The translations under genes and the position numbers were made by a program. 62,649 nucleotides of DNA from the IMG/VR virus record IMGVR_UViG_3300042691_017208, positions 1 through 62,649 of that record, one strand, 5' to 3'. The notes below the pieces were generated by a model. That model saw nothing but the letters and a program-made list of their open reading frames with translations. It ran no database searches and was not told where the DNA came from. This stretch comes from a virus. Shown here one piece after another: positions 39,801-48,428 of this stretch. How positions within the stretch are numbered: position 1 is the stretch's first letter; each line of letters begins with the position of its first letter.

Positions 39801-42800
39801 TAGTTATGTTGATAGTCTTATGGATGACAGCTATGATGCTAGGTTTAAATCAAGCGCTATACTTAATGACGCTATGGGAATTATGCAGGCGAGAATTACA
39901 AATGACCCAGACGATGCAATCGCAAGAGCAAGAAAGTATTTTGAGCAGGCCACAAATTTAGCAGAAACCGAAGGAATAACATACAGAGAAGCAAGAGATA
40001 GAATTCTTCAACAAAATCCTAAACTTATTTCCTTAAGAAGTGGACGCCAGCCAGTGTTATCAAATGAAGCAAGAAAATTAATTGGTGATACTATGCGTAG
40101 ATCTGGTTATCCAATTGGAAGAAATGCAGAATTTTTGCAAAGAGGACACATTGATCCAATAGGAACACTTACTACTCACGGAGTAGGATATTTTGGGCAG
40201 GCTATCGCTGATCCATATAATCAGTTTACAAGAATGTTAAGTGTAAGGTTGCCAGAAATTGAGGATAGAATACCAGACAATTCTTCTGCTGCAAAAGCTA
40301 GAGCAAATGCAATAGTTAAAACATTGGGCTTTGAAGACTATGATGATTTTATTTTAAGAAGAGGAGAAGTTGATAATATAGTTTCAACTGGAAGACCTCT
40401 TAGAAGAAGCCCAGTACCTCTTGGCCTATTTAGATTCTTAAACCCAGTAAGAAGAAATATGGGAGGAATGATTCCTGGATACAGTAGGGGAGGAGGAGTC
40501 GCTAAGTCTGGAAGACTTTTTTACGGAGACAACAGGCCTTCATATTTAAGTGCTGCAGACATTGCATCCAGAGTTCCTTTACAACAAACTTCAACTGGAA
40601 TGCGTACTCCAGGATTAATGCAAGCATTTGGTCAAGGGTTTAAAGAAGGAAGACCTTTAATAAGTACTGGCGCAGGACCCGTTGATCCATTTGTAAAAAT
40701 GAACGCCATATCCATGGGCGGAAGCATGCTAGGAATGGGTGCAATGAGCATGGGCCAATCAGGTCTTGGAATGGGAATAATGGCTGCAGCAAATTTCCTT
40801 CCACTACTAACTCCAAAACTAATGGCAATAAAAAATGCTATGTCTGCTGCTGCAGGTGGTGCTGGAGGATTAACAAAAGCATTTAAGCTATTAGGAATGG
40901 CAACAAAGTTTGCTTGGCCTATAGCTGCAATAACTGCAGTCGGCTTTGCCCTAAAGAAACTTTATGATAACGTAAAAGAGTATCAAAGAGAACAAACTTT
41001 ATTAAATGGAATGACAGAAGAAGGTGCTAAGCAGGCTGGAATAAAGTATAATAATTTATCTTCTTCTATTAAAAATGTAACAGAACAAATTAGAGCTCAG
41101 AGGGCTATGGGCAAGGCAGCATTTGAAGCTGTTGCTCCAGCTGGACTTCCTGGAATGTCGATAACAATAAAGGAAATGAAAGAAGCCAAAAAATTTGCTC
41201 AAGAAAATTTAACAGAGTTTGTTGACACATTTAATTCAGCATCAAGAGATCAGGTTGTACCACTAGCTCAAAACATTAAGGCACAATTTATTGCTGGTGG
41301 CATGAGTGCAGAAGAAGCAACAAAGAAGATATATGGAATTGTTGCCGCTTCTGAAAAATCTAAAGAGGCATTAAATGTTTTAGGGTCTTCTGGATTTGCT
41401 ATCATAAGAGATAAAGCTTCAGCTGCTGATTTTATGGTTAAAAATTTAGTTAAAAACTTAGAAGGAATGACTAGAAGCAAAGATTTAGGAAATGCATTTA
41501 GTAATACCCTAAATGTAATTGATGGAATTAGAAAGGGATTAGAAGGAACTAAGGACGCTACTGGTAATGTAATAGATCAGTCAGAGGCCTTAAAACAAAC
41601 ACTAGAGCAAGTTAAAAATATAAATGGCTCAGATAAGCAAATTGGAGAGGCCAAACTAGATCAGTTGGAAAAGTCTCAGCCAGAGTTGGCAGCTATACTT
41701 AATTCAGCAGATACCATTGCTAGTGCCTATGCTAAATGGCAAATTGCAATTTCTGGAGCTAGAGTTAATTTGAAAAATATGACTGCCGATCAGGCTCTCA
41801 TGCTTGCAGAGTTTGACACAGCCATGTCTACTGCTATGACTAATTTATCTAAAGAGGCTGGAGACAACAGTACTTTTGGAAAAGTTGGAAAGCAAATAGC
41901 TAGACTAAATAAAATTGCTTTATCTACTTCAGCAGCAGCCCAAAGAAATGCCGAAAAGGCAAGAAAGCAAATTGAAGAAGAGATAAAGTTAATTGATGAA
42001 AAGATTAAAAAGATTAATGAAGAGGCTGACGCAAAGATTAAAGCTCTTCAAAGAGTTCAACAAAAAGAAAATTATCAATTAGATTTACAAAGAGCTCAGC
42101 TTGATTATCAGGATGCAATTGCTAGAGGAGATATGGCAGCGGCAGCTAGAGCTCAGCTAGCCATAGACCAGCTTGTTAAGGAACGTCAAAATACATTAGC
42201 AATAGATGCAATCCAAGATGAAAGAGAAAGAAAGTTAAATAAGGCTAACAAGGAAAAAGAGGCTAAGCAAAAACAACTAGAAGCAAAGGCTGAAGCTTTT
42301 CAAAATAGTCAAATGAATGCTCAAGAAGCAGCTTCAGTTCGTGATGAATTATTAAAGCAACAAGCTGAATATCAAAGAATTGTTAAAGAACTCGCATATG
42401 CCCAAGCAATGCCAAGCGGCACAGTAAAACAAAATACAGCAAGACAAAAAGCAATAGAATCAGCAACAGGTCAATTGGTTGGCTTCCAGTCAACAGTAAG
42501 AGATTTTGCAACAACTGGAACAGCTGCACAAAAGAAAGCTTTCTCTGAAGCTTTTAAGGATATGCTATCTCAACCTGCTGGAGTGTTTCAGAATATGGGT
42601 TCTGTTGTTGGCGGTAAGTATGTTCCTGGCGGAAATGTTTCCACAATAGGAAAATCCACACAAGACGATATTGAAAGAGTTCAGAGAGAAGCTTTAGCTA
42701 TCACTGGAGGCAAAACTTTAGCAGACCTATATAGACTTATAAATAATAAGGGAATAGGCAAGGGCGATGGGGCAACATATGGGAAAGATAATCCGTATGT

Positions 42801-43332
42801 ATTACGTGGAACTTATGAGACGAAGAAGGACGGGTCTCTGACTGATGCTGCACGTGGACAAATTGTAGATAGATTAAAGTTACAAAGAAACGATTTCTTT
42901 GAGTATAAGGGTCAGTTATATAGAGTTACTGGATCAAAGACAAACACTCAAAGAGCTTATTTGCAAAAAGCAGCTGGCGGAATGATAACTGGTCCAGGAT
43001 CTGGAACCTCTGATTCTATACCAGCAATGCTTTCCAATGGTGAGTATGTAATAAATGCTGCTGCTGTAAAGAATATTGGCGTACCTATGTTAGATAGAAT
43101 TAATGGAATGGCTCAAGGTGGACTAGCCACTAGATTTGATATTCCAAAATATTCAACTGGTGGAAGAATAATGTATGGATCTGGCGGTGGACCAGCAGGA
43201 AACTCAAATGCATTATATAATATTAATGTTACACTTAATGGATCAGATATGAATCCTGACGATGTGGCTAAGGCTATCAGCAGAGAAATGAAGCTAAGAG
43301 AAGCAGCATCTGGAATAGGTAGGAGGTACTAA
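36847..43332 (+). CDS. tape measure protein
   Basis: At 2161 residues this is the longest gene in the window and the expected ruler of tail length. The start is coiled-coil. Residues about 150-500 resemble the TP901-type tape measure core (IINWGKNTQWAGRQLTVGLTVPIAGFGAAAAKAFREADQELTRL). Hydrophobic segments follow, near residues 540-570 and 1300-1360. Two Gly-rich GG.I.GPG.G.SD.IPA.L..GE.V.N motifs (near 920 and 2080) are common in actinophage and other siphovirus tape measures. A Lys/Glu-rich coiled coil lies near 1700-1840. No lysozyme domain was seen. At roughly 1.5 A per residue the tail would be very long, about 300 nm. Confidence 0.88.
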   Translation: MADDQIVTNIVAKADLSSLVTEVHRATASLQQLQQNLSSAGKSVASQIKVINNSFGETLRSTGQFASHFVTLHSDVERFGKGLDSGRLKLRDYYSAFNQHAKQSGGLIRDLAKQQVMLQNAVMQPLGRNAQGLMQYNVHIPRGLDLVKNKANLARMELQIMNRAINEGATALINWGKNTQWAGRQLTVGLTVPIAGFGAAAAKAFREADQELTRLSKVYGDIGGATADELTKVRRDIIATSKELSAALGVNYKETISLAADIAATGKQGNELMGSLRETTRLAVLGEVDRAEAMKATLAIQTAFKQNTDELSESINFLNAVENQTSTTLNDLVEAIPKAGPVIKGLGGSVQDLALYLTAMREGGISASEGANALKSGLASLINPTDVAVAKFSNWGIDILGMVQRNAGNTTGMILEMQSALDKLDPLQKQQAIEQLFGKFQFSRLNALFNNLGRQGSQTLQVMDLMKASAGDLEAVAGRELAAVTESASGQYKRAIESLKAELSTLGEDFLTIGTKFINIITKLLKFLNNLPEPVKKLITAFGGLTAIAGPIIMLTGVLANFAGYLLKGSTNLKALLSGSKGWKMLTPEIVAANHAAQSLEATFYSDAQAAAVLEQALRNLVDEFNVLNNAVNSGNISVKPAISTMGNNLIMTGGTQIEVDPTHRLTGERDTRAFSHINPRKSGHAGQLLGVVPGAIPVNRRLGATPQMYMTERLPNIEGLTSVGGVSTGIVAQEAAKFHALMATLGMQTEAEVAELKKVVALGGTISSDLLNTYDDLLPITSKFANKAASESALIVAELRAAKITVDQARIQIMQLNAQIEAEMSAEISQLAAARGRTIDFSKAPLINQAVTDPTGKYTLRDMFKRESSKNVLEEFGRLRGIKTFGAPYSMEVNRPKRFNSGGAVYSSPNIVPGPNVDSDIVPAVLTPGEFVVNRKATQRNLPLLMAINNGTLGGEVSNQQFGYGAQAATSPFRSTSSDVDMLYSYVDSLMDDSYDARFKSSAILNDAMGIMQARITNDPDDAIARARKYFEQATNLAETEGITYREARDRILQQNPKLISLRSGRQPVLSNEARKLIGDTMRRSGYPIGRNAEFLQRGHIDPIGTLTTHGVGYFGQAIADPYNQFTRMLSVRLPEIEDRIPDNSSAAKARANAIVKTLGFEDYDDFILRRGEVDNIVSTGRPLRRSPVPLGLFRFLNPVRRNMGGMIPGYSRGGGVAKSGRLFYGDNRPSYLSAADIASRVPLQQTSTGMRTPGLMQAFGQGFKEGRPLISTGAGPVDPFVKMNAISMGGSMLGMGAMSMGQSGLGMGIMAAANFLPLLTPKLMAIKNAMSAAAGGAGGLTKAFKLLGMATKFAWPIAAITAVGFALKKLYDNVKEYQREQTLLNGMTEEGAKQAGIKYNNLSSSIKNVTEQIRAQRAMGKAAFEAVAPAGLPGMSITIKEMKEAKKFAQENLTEFVDTFNSASRDQVVPLAQNIKAQFIAGGMSAEEATKKIYGIVAASEKSKEALNVLGSSGFAIIRDKASAADFMVKNLVKNLEGMTRSKDLGNAFSNTLNVIDGIRKGLEGTKDATGNVIDQSEALKQTLEQVKNINGSDKQIGEAKLDQLEKSQPELAAILNSADTIASAYAKWQIAISGARVNLKNMTADQALMLAEFDTAMSTAMTNLSKEAGDNSTFGKVGKQIARLNKIALSTSAAAQRNAEKARKQIEEEIKLIDEKIKKINEEADAKIKALQRVQQKENYQLDLQRAQLDYQDAIARGDMAAAARAQLAIDQLVKERQNTLAIDAIQDERERKLNKANKEKEAKQKQLEAKAEAFQNSQMNAQEAASVRDELLKQQAEYQRIVKELAYAQAMPSGTVKQNTARQKAIESATGQLVGFQSTVRDFATTGTAAQKKAFSEAFKDMLSQPAGVFQNMGSVVGGKYVPGGNVSTIGKSTQDDIERVQREALAITGGKTLADLYRLINNKGIGKGDGATYGKDNPYVLRGTYETKKDGSLTDAARGQIVDRLKLQRNDFFEYKGQLYRVTGSKTNTQRAYLQKAAGGMITGPGSGTSDSIPAMLSNGEYVINAAAVKNIGVPMLDRINGMAQGGLATRFDIPKYSTGGRIMYGSGGGPAGNSNALYNINVTLNGSDMNPDDVAKAISREMKLREAASGIGRRY

Positions 43333-43922
43333 TGGCATTTGAGAATTTACCTAAAGGTTCTATCCTTTACATAAAGGCAACAGACCCTCTTGCTATAGAT
43401 CCTGCAAATAATCAATTTACCTATGGTGGATCTACATTTACTGCTCCAGGACAAAAGTATTTATCGGCGGTGGCTACAAGAAACGGACTTGCCGTCGGAA
43501 ATAAAACTCAAACCAGATTTAGAAGAGTAACAGAGCATAATAGGTCAGAATTTAGTGTAACCCCTATCAGAATAGAAAGGCAAGAAAGAATGGCTAATGG
43601 GTCTCTACGTAAATACGTAATAGCAGACAAGAAGTCATTTAGCCTATCTTGGACAATGTTGCCATCATTTAGAAATGAGACGGTAGATGGAGCATGGGGG
43701 GCGGAAGACCTAAAAGCCTTCTATGAATCTACACTAGGACAAGGTACATTTGATATTATGATAAATCCTACATCCTTTGATCCAGCAGTCAATTTAGAGA
43801 ATACAGGCGTATTAGCAGATGATTATACCTATACAGTTACATTTACATCTTGTGACTTTGTAGTAGTTAAAAGAGGCATCCAGGCATATTGGAATGTAAA
43901 TATGAGCATGGAGCAGGTATGA
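43332..43922 (+). CDS. distal tail/minor tail protein
   Basis: A 196-residue beta-rich protein immediately after the tape measure gene, the position of siphovirus distal tail proteins. AGGAGG precedes the ATG, which overlaps the tape measure stop. KKSFSLSWTMLPSFRNETVDGAWGAEDLKAFYE and the late YTYTVTFTSCDFVVVKRG strand fit a tail-ring protein. Confidence 0.6.
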   Translation: MAFENLPKGSILYIKATDPLAIDPANNQFTYGGSTFTAPGQKYLSAVATRNGLAVGNKTQTRFRRVTEHNRSEFSVTPIRIERQERMANGSLRKYVIADKKSFSLSWTMLPSFRNETVDGAWGAEDLKAFYESTLGQGTFDIMINPTSFDPAVNLENTGVLADDYTYTVTFTSCDFVVVKRGIQAYWNVNMSMEQV

Positions 43923-46900
43923 TCCAATTAAATGAAACAGTTAAGAATATATTAAAGACGAGTAGGAGTATCTCTACTTCGGCGGGCGCACTTATTGAGT
44001 ACAATATGAATAATATGGTGAATCATATTAGCGGAACATCTAATGCTAATTATGGAGACCTTACTAATGCTTATAATAAGTTATTTCCTATAGACACAAT
44101 ATACAAACCATTTAGACCCTTACTCCCAGGAATTAAATATTTAATTTATACAGTAGGGAATACTGACACTCAAGAAAACTCATTTGTTTCCCCCAGAGAA
44201 TTAAATCCAGAAGGCACAAGACTATACTATCCTGGAGACAGCATGACATACAAGTATTGGCTTGGCCCTAAGGATGAAGATATTAGTATTTCTATCTCAT
44301 ACTTTAAAGATGAAGCTAAAACAATTCCAAAAATAATCGTAGCAAATAAAATTATTGCAAGATTTGAGGTTAGTCATGATGTTCCAACTTCATGGACAAT
44401 TACCGCAACTAAGCAGGACAACACTACAATCACTGCAACAGGAACCGCACTTGTTAATGGTCAAGCAACGATTTACTATAACGGAACAACTTGGTCTACA
44501 AGCGAACCATCTACATTTAATGCTTATCAACAATTTAAATCTATATCATTGCAAGCCGTTAACTCAAACAGTGGTAAGCTAATAGGAGTAATAGAGTTTG
44601 CCCCTATTTGGGTGGTAGACATTACAAATGATATTCAAAGTTTTAATATTTTAAAAGAAACCAGCGACGACACAGACTCAATTATTCCAGTAGGAAATTT
44701 AACAGCAAATACATTGTCGTTATCTTTAAATAAATATACTCAAGGATCTTTAAAGTTAAAAGAGTACCTTAGAGATTCTGATATAGACCCTACAATATTA
44801 TACGCATTTAAAGATGCAGTTATTAAACCTTATATAGCAATTAAAGATGGAGCCACATCTTATAAAATAAATCAAGGATTATTTTATATGCATTCATGGT
44901 CTATCGGAGAGTTTGGAAATGGCGATGTAACGGCTTTAGATTCCGCAAAAATACTTCAAGAAATTTTATGTCCTGAAATATTAATACAGGACTATCCAAT
45001 TACTGCTGTGATAAGAACACTGTTAGACTCTGTAGGATTTTCTAATTATAAGTTTTATGTTAAAGATGAGGACGAATCTATTCCTTCCGTTAAGTACTGG
45101 TGGTCGGACAGAAGCAAGACAGTTTGGGAATGCCTACAAGAGCTATGTAGAGACATACAAATGAATGCGTTTGTTGACGAAAATAATATACTTAACTTTT
45201 ATAGTAGGGAGTATATTTATGACTCAGAAAAAAATCCTGATTGGATTTTAACTAGTGAAAATTATGTAGATGGCAGCACTACAATTATTCCAAACATAGT
45301 AGACTTTTCTTCTTCAGAGATAGCATCTGCAAATGCTGTAAAGGTAATATGGTCAGCAGCTTCTACATCAGAATATGACGGATCATCTTCGCCACTATGG
45401 AAATCAGAAGAGACATACTTAGGCGCAGGAACATTAGCTGATCCATTGACGAGCACAGACGAATATTTTTCTTTAAACAATAGCACAATATCTCAAGACA
45501 ATAACTTGCAAGCATTATTTAGCTTTAATGGATACGTTTTGATTAATGATGAGATTATTGAATATGATGGCATTGAATACCAGTATGTTCCAAAAGATGG
45601 GCCTTCTGATCCTCAAGAAGTATTAATTAAGTCTGAGTCTGATATTTACAAATATAGGTACCTGTCTAAACCAGGGTATGAAGATATTAACAATATTAAT
45701 AGTGCATACTTTAAGCCAACAGGAAGGTACAAGATTAAATCAAGAGCTTTGTGGAATACAAAAACACCTCCTACTCATGAAAAATCTCCAAACTCATACA
45801 TCAATGTGGCTGGAGAAAATGATCCTAAAAAGTTTAATAGATATTCAGTTAAACTTCTATCTGCCACAGCATCTACCAAAAAAGAAGACGATCCAGGATT
45901 ATTTAAGTCTGACGCAAATTCTCAACAGAATACTATTAGTAAATCATTTTTAGCTTTAAGTAATTTGGACAAGGATAAAACTACATATGATATAGCAGTC
46001 AGATCCTTTGACTCAATAGATATTTCAAAAAATTACTTTGCATTTGGCACCAGAATGTATTTTGATACACAGTTTGAAAGCCCTGCACAAATAGGAGGCT
46101 TAGCCCTTTTTACATCTAATGATGGCAAGAATGGCTACTATATAACTATTCATACAACTGCATCTTCCAAAACAAAAAAAGAAGTTAGAATTATGAAATT
46201 TAGTAATAATGGCAAAGTGTTGTTGTTAAAAGATAGTCAATCAAAAAGTATAAATAGGTTGGCTGGCATATATGCTGGCCAAGCATACAATATAGATGTT
46301 AGGCTAAAAGTTGGAGTAGAACAAAACGAAATAGTTGTGTTTATTAACGGATTTAAAATAAAGGCTGTTGATAACAATACAGATACATCTCCAAAATTAT
46401 CAAAAGGGAAAAACATAGGATTACTCTGCGGACAAGGGGTTGTATATTATGAATATGCGTATGCAAAGTCTATAGAAGACACAGAGTATGAAAATTCAAC
46501 TGCAAAGAGTAGTTTCTTTTTTGACGGAGTTTTTTCTGACGATACGATTTCATTACTACATGGAAATATCGTTTATTCACAAGGAGAGAATGAAAATAAA
46601 AGAGATGAGGCGTTCCTGGAGTTTGGCACTACTGCCAGAGAAATAAGAAAGTCTAAGGTTAAATATAATGGAGGGCCTTCAATTCCGTTAAAGTTTTCTA
46701 CGGCTGCAAATAAGTATGCAACCGTTCTTGACACTAAACTTCAGCCGTTTGAAGCCGAAGCTTATGTTTTAAACAACACATCAACTTTTATTCCATTGGA
46801 TGATGGAAACTATAGCAGTTTTTATGTATTAGGAAATACAGTAAATAAATCTAGCCCATTAGAATATAGTACACACGATGCTTCTGAGCTTGCAACAAAA

Positions 46901-47167
46901 GAGCCAGTCATATTTGAATCAAATTGGATACAAACTGAACCAGCAGCTAAGGCCTTGGCGGATTGGGTATCTAGTACTGTTTTAAATAAAGGAAGATATG
47001 TAGAAATGAATATCTTTGGAAACCCAGCCTTATCAGCTGGAGACATAGTATCAATAAATTATCCATTGCAACAGCTAGATGCAAACAACAAGTATATTGT
47101 TACACGGGTAGAAACGCAATATTCTGAGGGGGTATCCACTAGACTAACCTGCAGAGCTATTGGATAG
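43919..47167 (+). CDS. tail tip protein with LamG-like domain
   Basis: A 1082-residue protein following the distal tail gene, likely the tail-associated hub. The ATG at 43919 overlaps the previous TGA and has GGAGCAGG upstream. The middle has a baseplate-hub-like region (SIGEFGNGDVTALDSAKILQEILC, KYWWSDRSKTVWECLQELCRDIQMNAFVDENNILNFYS). Residues about 690-850 form a concanavalin/LamG-like sandwich (GGLALFTSNDGKNGYYITIHTT). The end matches hub proteins (WVSSTVLNKGRYVEMNIFGNPALSAGDIVSINYP). No peptidase motif is seen. Confidence 0.7.
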   Translation: MIQLNETVKNILKTSRSISTSAGALIEYNMNNMVNHISGTSNANYGDLTNAYNKLFPIDTIYKPFRPLLPGIKYLIYTVGNTDTQENSFVSPRELNPEGTRLYYPGDSMTYKYWLGPKDEDISISISYFKDEAKTIPKIIVANKIIARFEVSHDVPTSWTITATKQDNTTITATGTALVNGQATIYYNGTTWSTSEPSTFNAYQQFKSISLQAVNSNSGKLIGVIEFAPIWVVDITNDIQSFNILKETSDDTDSIIPVGNLTANTLSLSLNKYTQGSLKLKEYLRDSDIDPTILYAFKDAVIKPYIAIKDGATSYKINQGLFYMHSWSIGEFGNGDVTALDSAKILQEILCPEILIQDYPITAVIRTLLDSVGFSNYKFYVKDEDESIPSVKYWWSDRSKTVWECLQELCRDIQMNAFVDENNILNFYSREYIYDSEKNPDWILTSENYVDGSTTIIPNIVDFSSSEIASANAVKVIWSAASTSEYDGSSSPLWKSEETYLGAGTLADPLTSTDEYFSLNNSTISQDNNLQALFSFNGYVLINDEIIEYDGIEYQYVPKDGPSDPQEVLIKSESDIYKYRYLSKPGYEDINNINSAYFKPTGRYKIKSRALWNTKTPPTHEKSPNSYINVAGENDPKKFNRYSVKLLSATASTKKEDDPGLFKSDANSQQNTISKSFLALSNLDKDKTTYDIAVRSFDSIDISKNYFAFGTRMYFDTQFESPAQIGGLALFTSNDGKNGYYITIHTTASSKTKKEVRIMKFSNNGKVLLLKDSQSKSINRLAGIYAGQAYNIDVRLKVGVEQNEIVVFINGFKIKAVDNNTDTSPKLSKGKNIGLLCGQGVVYYEYAYAKSIEDTEYENSTAKSSFFFDGVFSDDTISLLHGNIVYSQGENENKRDEAFLEFGTTAREIRKSKVKYNGGPSIPLKFSTAANKYATVLDTKLQPFEAEAYVLNNTSTFIPLDDGNYSSFYVLGNTVNKSSPLEYSTHDASELATKEPVIFESNWIQTEPAAKALADWVSSTVLNKGRYVEMNIFGNPALSAGDIVSINYPLQQLDANNKYIVTRVETQYSEGVSTRLTCRAIG

Positions 47168-47172
47168 TCAAA

Positions 47173-47181
47173 TGGTATAAT
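47173..47181 (+). promoter_or_regulatory. extended -10 promoter, leaderless gene
   Basis: TGG-TATAAT, six bases (AAATAA), ATG at 47188. This is an internal start for the tail-tip operon. Confidence 0.6.
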
Positions 47182-47187
47182 AAATAA

Positions 47188-47559
47188 ATGGGTAAAGAGA
47201 CCGATAAAAAATTAAGCTCTTTAGATATATCTGAAGTAGCACCAATTGTTGTAGATAAATTTTCTACCGATGATTATTTTTTAGCTAACAAATGGCGTGG
47301 CGGCAAACCATTAACTGGCATAATTACAAATGCAAAGTTTCCATTTAGCATAACCGAAGGCGGAAGCGGAGGAGATGGTGATGGAGACGGTGACGGAGAT
47401 GGGGAAGATCGTCCAGGAGTAGGAGATATATCAATAGTAAGCCAAGAGGTTTATTATGACAATGCTGGAATGGCAAGAGTAAAAGTAACATTTAAAGTTT
47501 ATAATTCAAGCGAGGAGCCTATAGACAAGTTTGCATTTGTCATAGCGCCTAAGGTATAG
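47188..47559 (+). CDS. tail-associated protein with Gly-Asp linker (leaderless)
   Basis: A 123-residue protein. A Gly/Asp repeat linker (GGDGDGDGDGDGED, from DNA repeats near 47368-47408) separates a small N-terminal region from a C-terminal beta domain (VYYDNAGMARVKVTFKVYNSSEEPIDKFAFVIAP). The acidic repeats may bind calcium. It has no ribosome site, matching the leaderless promoter. The exact role is unknown. Confidence 0.6.
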   Translation: MGKETDKKLSSLDISEVAPIVVDKFSTDDYFLANKWRGGKPLTGIITNAKFPFSITEGGSGGDGDGDGDGDGEDRPGVGDISIVSQEVYYDNAGMARVKVTFKVYNSSEEPIDKFAFVIAPKV

Positions 47560-47566
47560 GAGAGAA

Positions 47567-48427
47567 ATGATAACTCAATTTGGAAAACGTTTTTTGACAA
47601 ACTTTATAGCTGGCAATGCCTCATTTGCGACTAAAGATTTAGCAGTTGGTATTGCAAATAATTCTGAGTATTCATTATCTAACACAAACTCAAGACTAGG
47701 GTTTGAATTCTATAGAATGCCAGTAGAGTTTGGAGGAATAAATATAGACACTTCTGTATCTCCAAATACTTATACTGTTATATATTCAGCAACACTACCC
47801 TCAGACCTTGCTGGTAAAATAAACGAAATTGGAATATTTCCAGGAACCAGATCTTCAATAAATAATTACGATAGCAAATTTATTACAGACTTTGAGCTGC
47901 CTTTTGACTGGAGCCCAACTCCAGACATAGATCAATCTAATTATAGAGTTGGTAATAGTTCACTTGTATTTGAATCAAACGGGGCGGCAGATCAAGAATA
48001 TGTTTCTACTATAGAAACTTTAGATATTAGCGGATACAGTAATTTTGACACAATATCTTTTTCATTCAAAGCATTAGATTCTAATTTATCTGAAATTAAA
48101 TTAAGATTATATAGCTCAGCATCTAATTATGTAGAAATGATATTTGACTCTTATTCTGCAGGAAACAATATTGTAGAAAAAACTTTATCGGAGTTTGTAA
48201 CGGTTGGGTCTCCAGATAAAGCAAATATAACACAAATAGGAATTGTTATATCCCCAACCTCTTCAGCAACATCAGTCGTTGTTGACGGGTTAAGAATAAA
48301 TGACGAAGACACTTTTGATCCAGCATATGGACTTATTTCTAGAAAGGTTTTGCCTTCTGAGGTTGAAAAAGTTTCAGGTAAAGAATTAATTATAGAATAC
48401 AAGATGGACCTTTCTTTCGGAGGATAA
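47567..48427 (+). CDS. tail protein with beta-sandwich domain
   Basis: A 286-residue tail protein. The N-terminal part (TKDLAVGIANNSEYSLSNTNSRLGFEFYRMPV, then YTVIYSATLPSDLAGKINEIGIFPG) is a strand-rich module seen in phage tail fibre hubs. Residues 125-250 look like a carbohydrate-binding-like sandwich (YVSTIETLDISGYSNFDTISFSFKA...VVVDGLRIND). The ribosome site is AGGAGA. It runs within two bases of the next gene. Confidence 0.6.
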   Translation: MITQFGKRFLTNFIAGNASFATKDLAVGIANNSEYSLSNTNSRLGFEFYRMPVEFGGINIDTSVSPNTYTVIYSATLPSDLAGKINEIGIFPGTRSSINNYDSKFITDFELPFDWSPTPDIDQSNYRVGNSSLVFESNGAADQEYVSTIETLDISGYSNFDTISFSFKALDSNLSEIKLRLYSSASNYVEMIFDSYSAGNNIVEKTLSEFVTVGSPDKANITQIGIVISPTSSATSVVVDGLRINDEDTFDPAYGLISRKVLPSEVEKVSGKELIIEYKMDLSFGG

Positions 48428-48428
48428 A

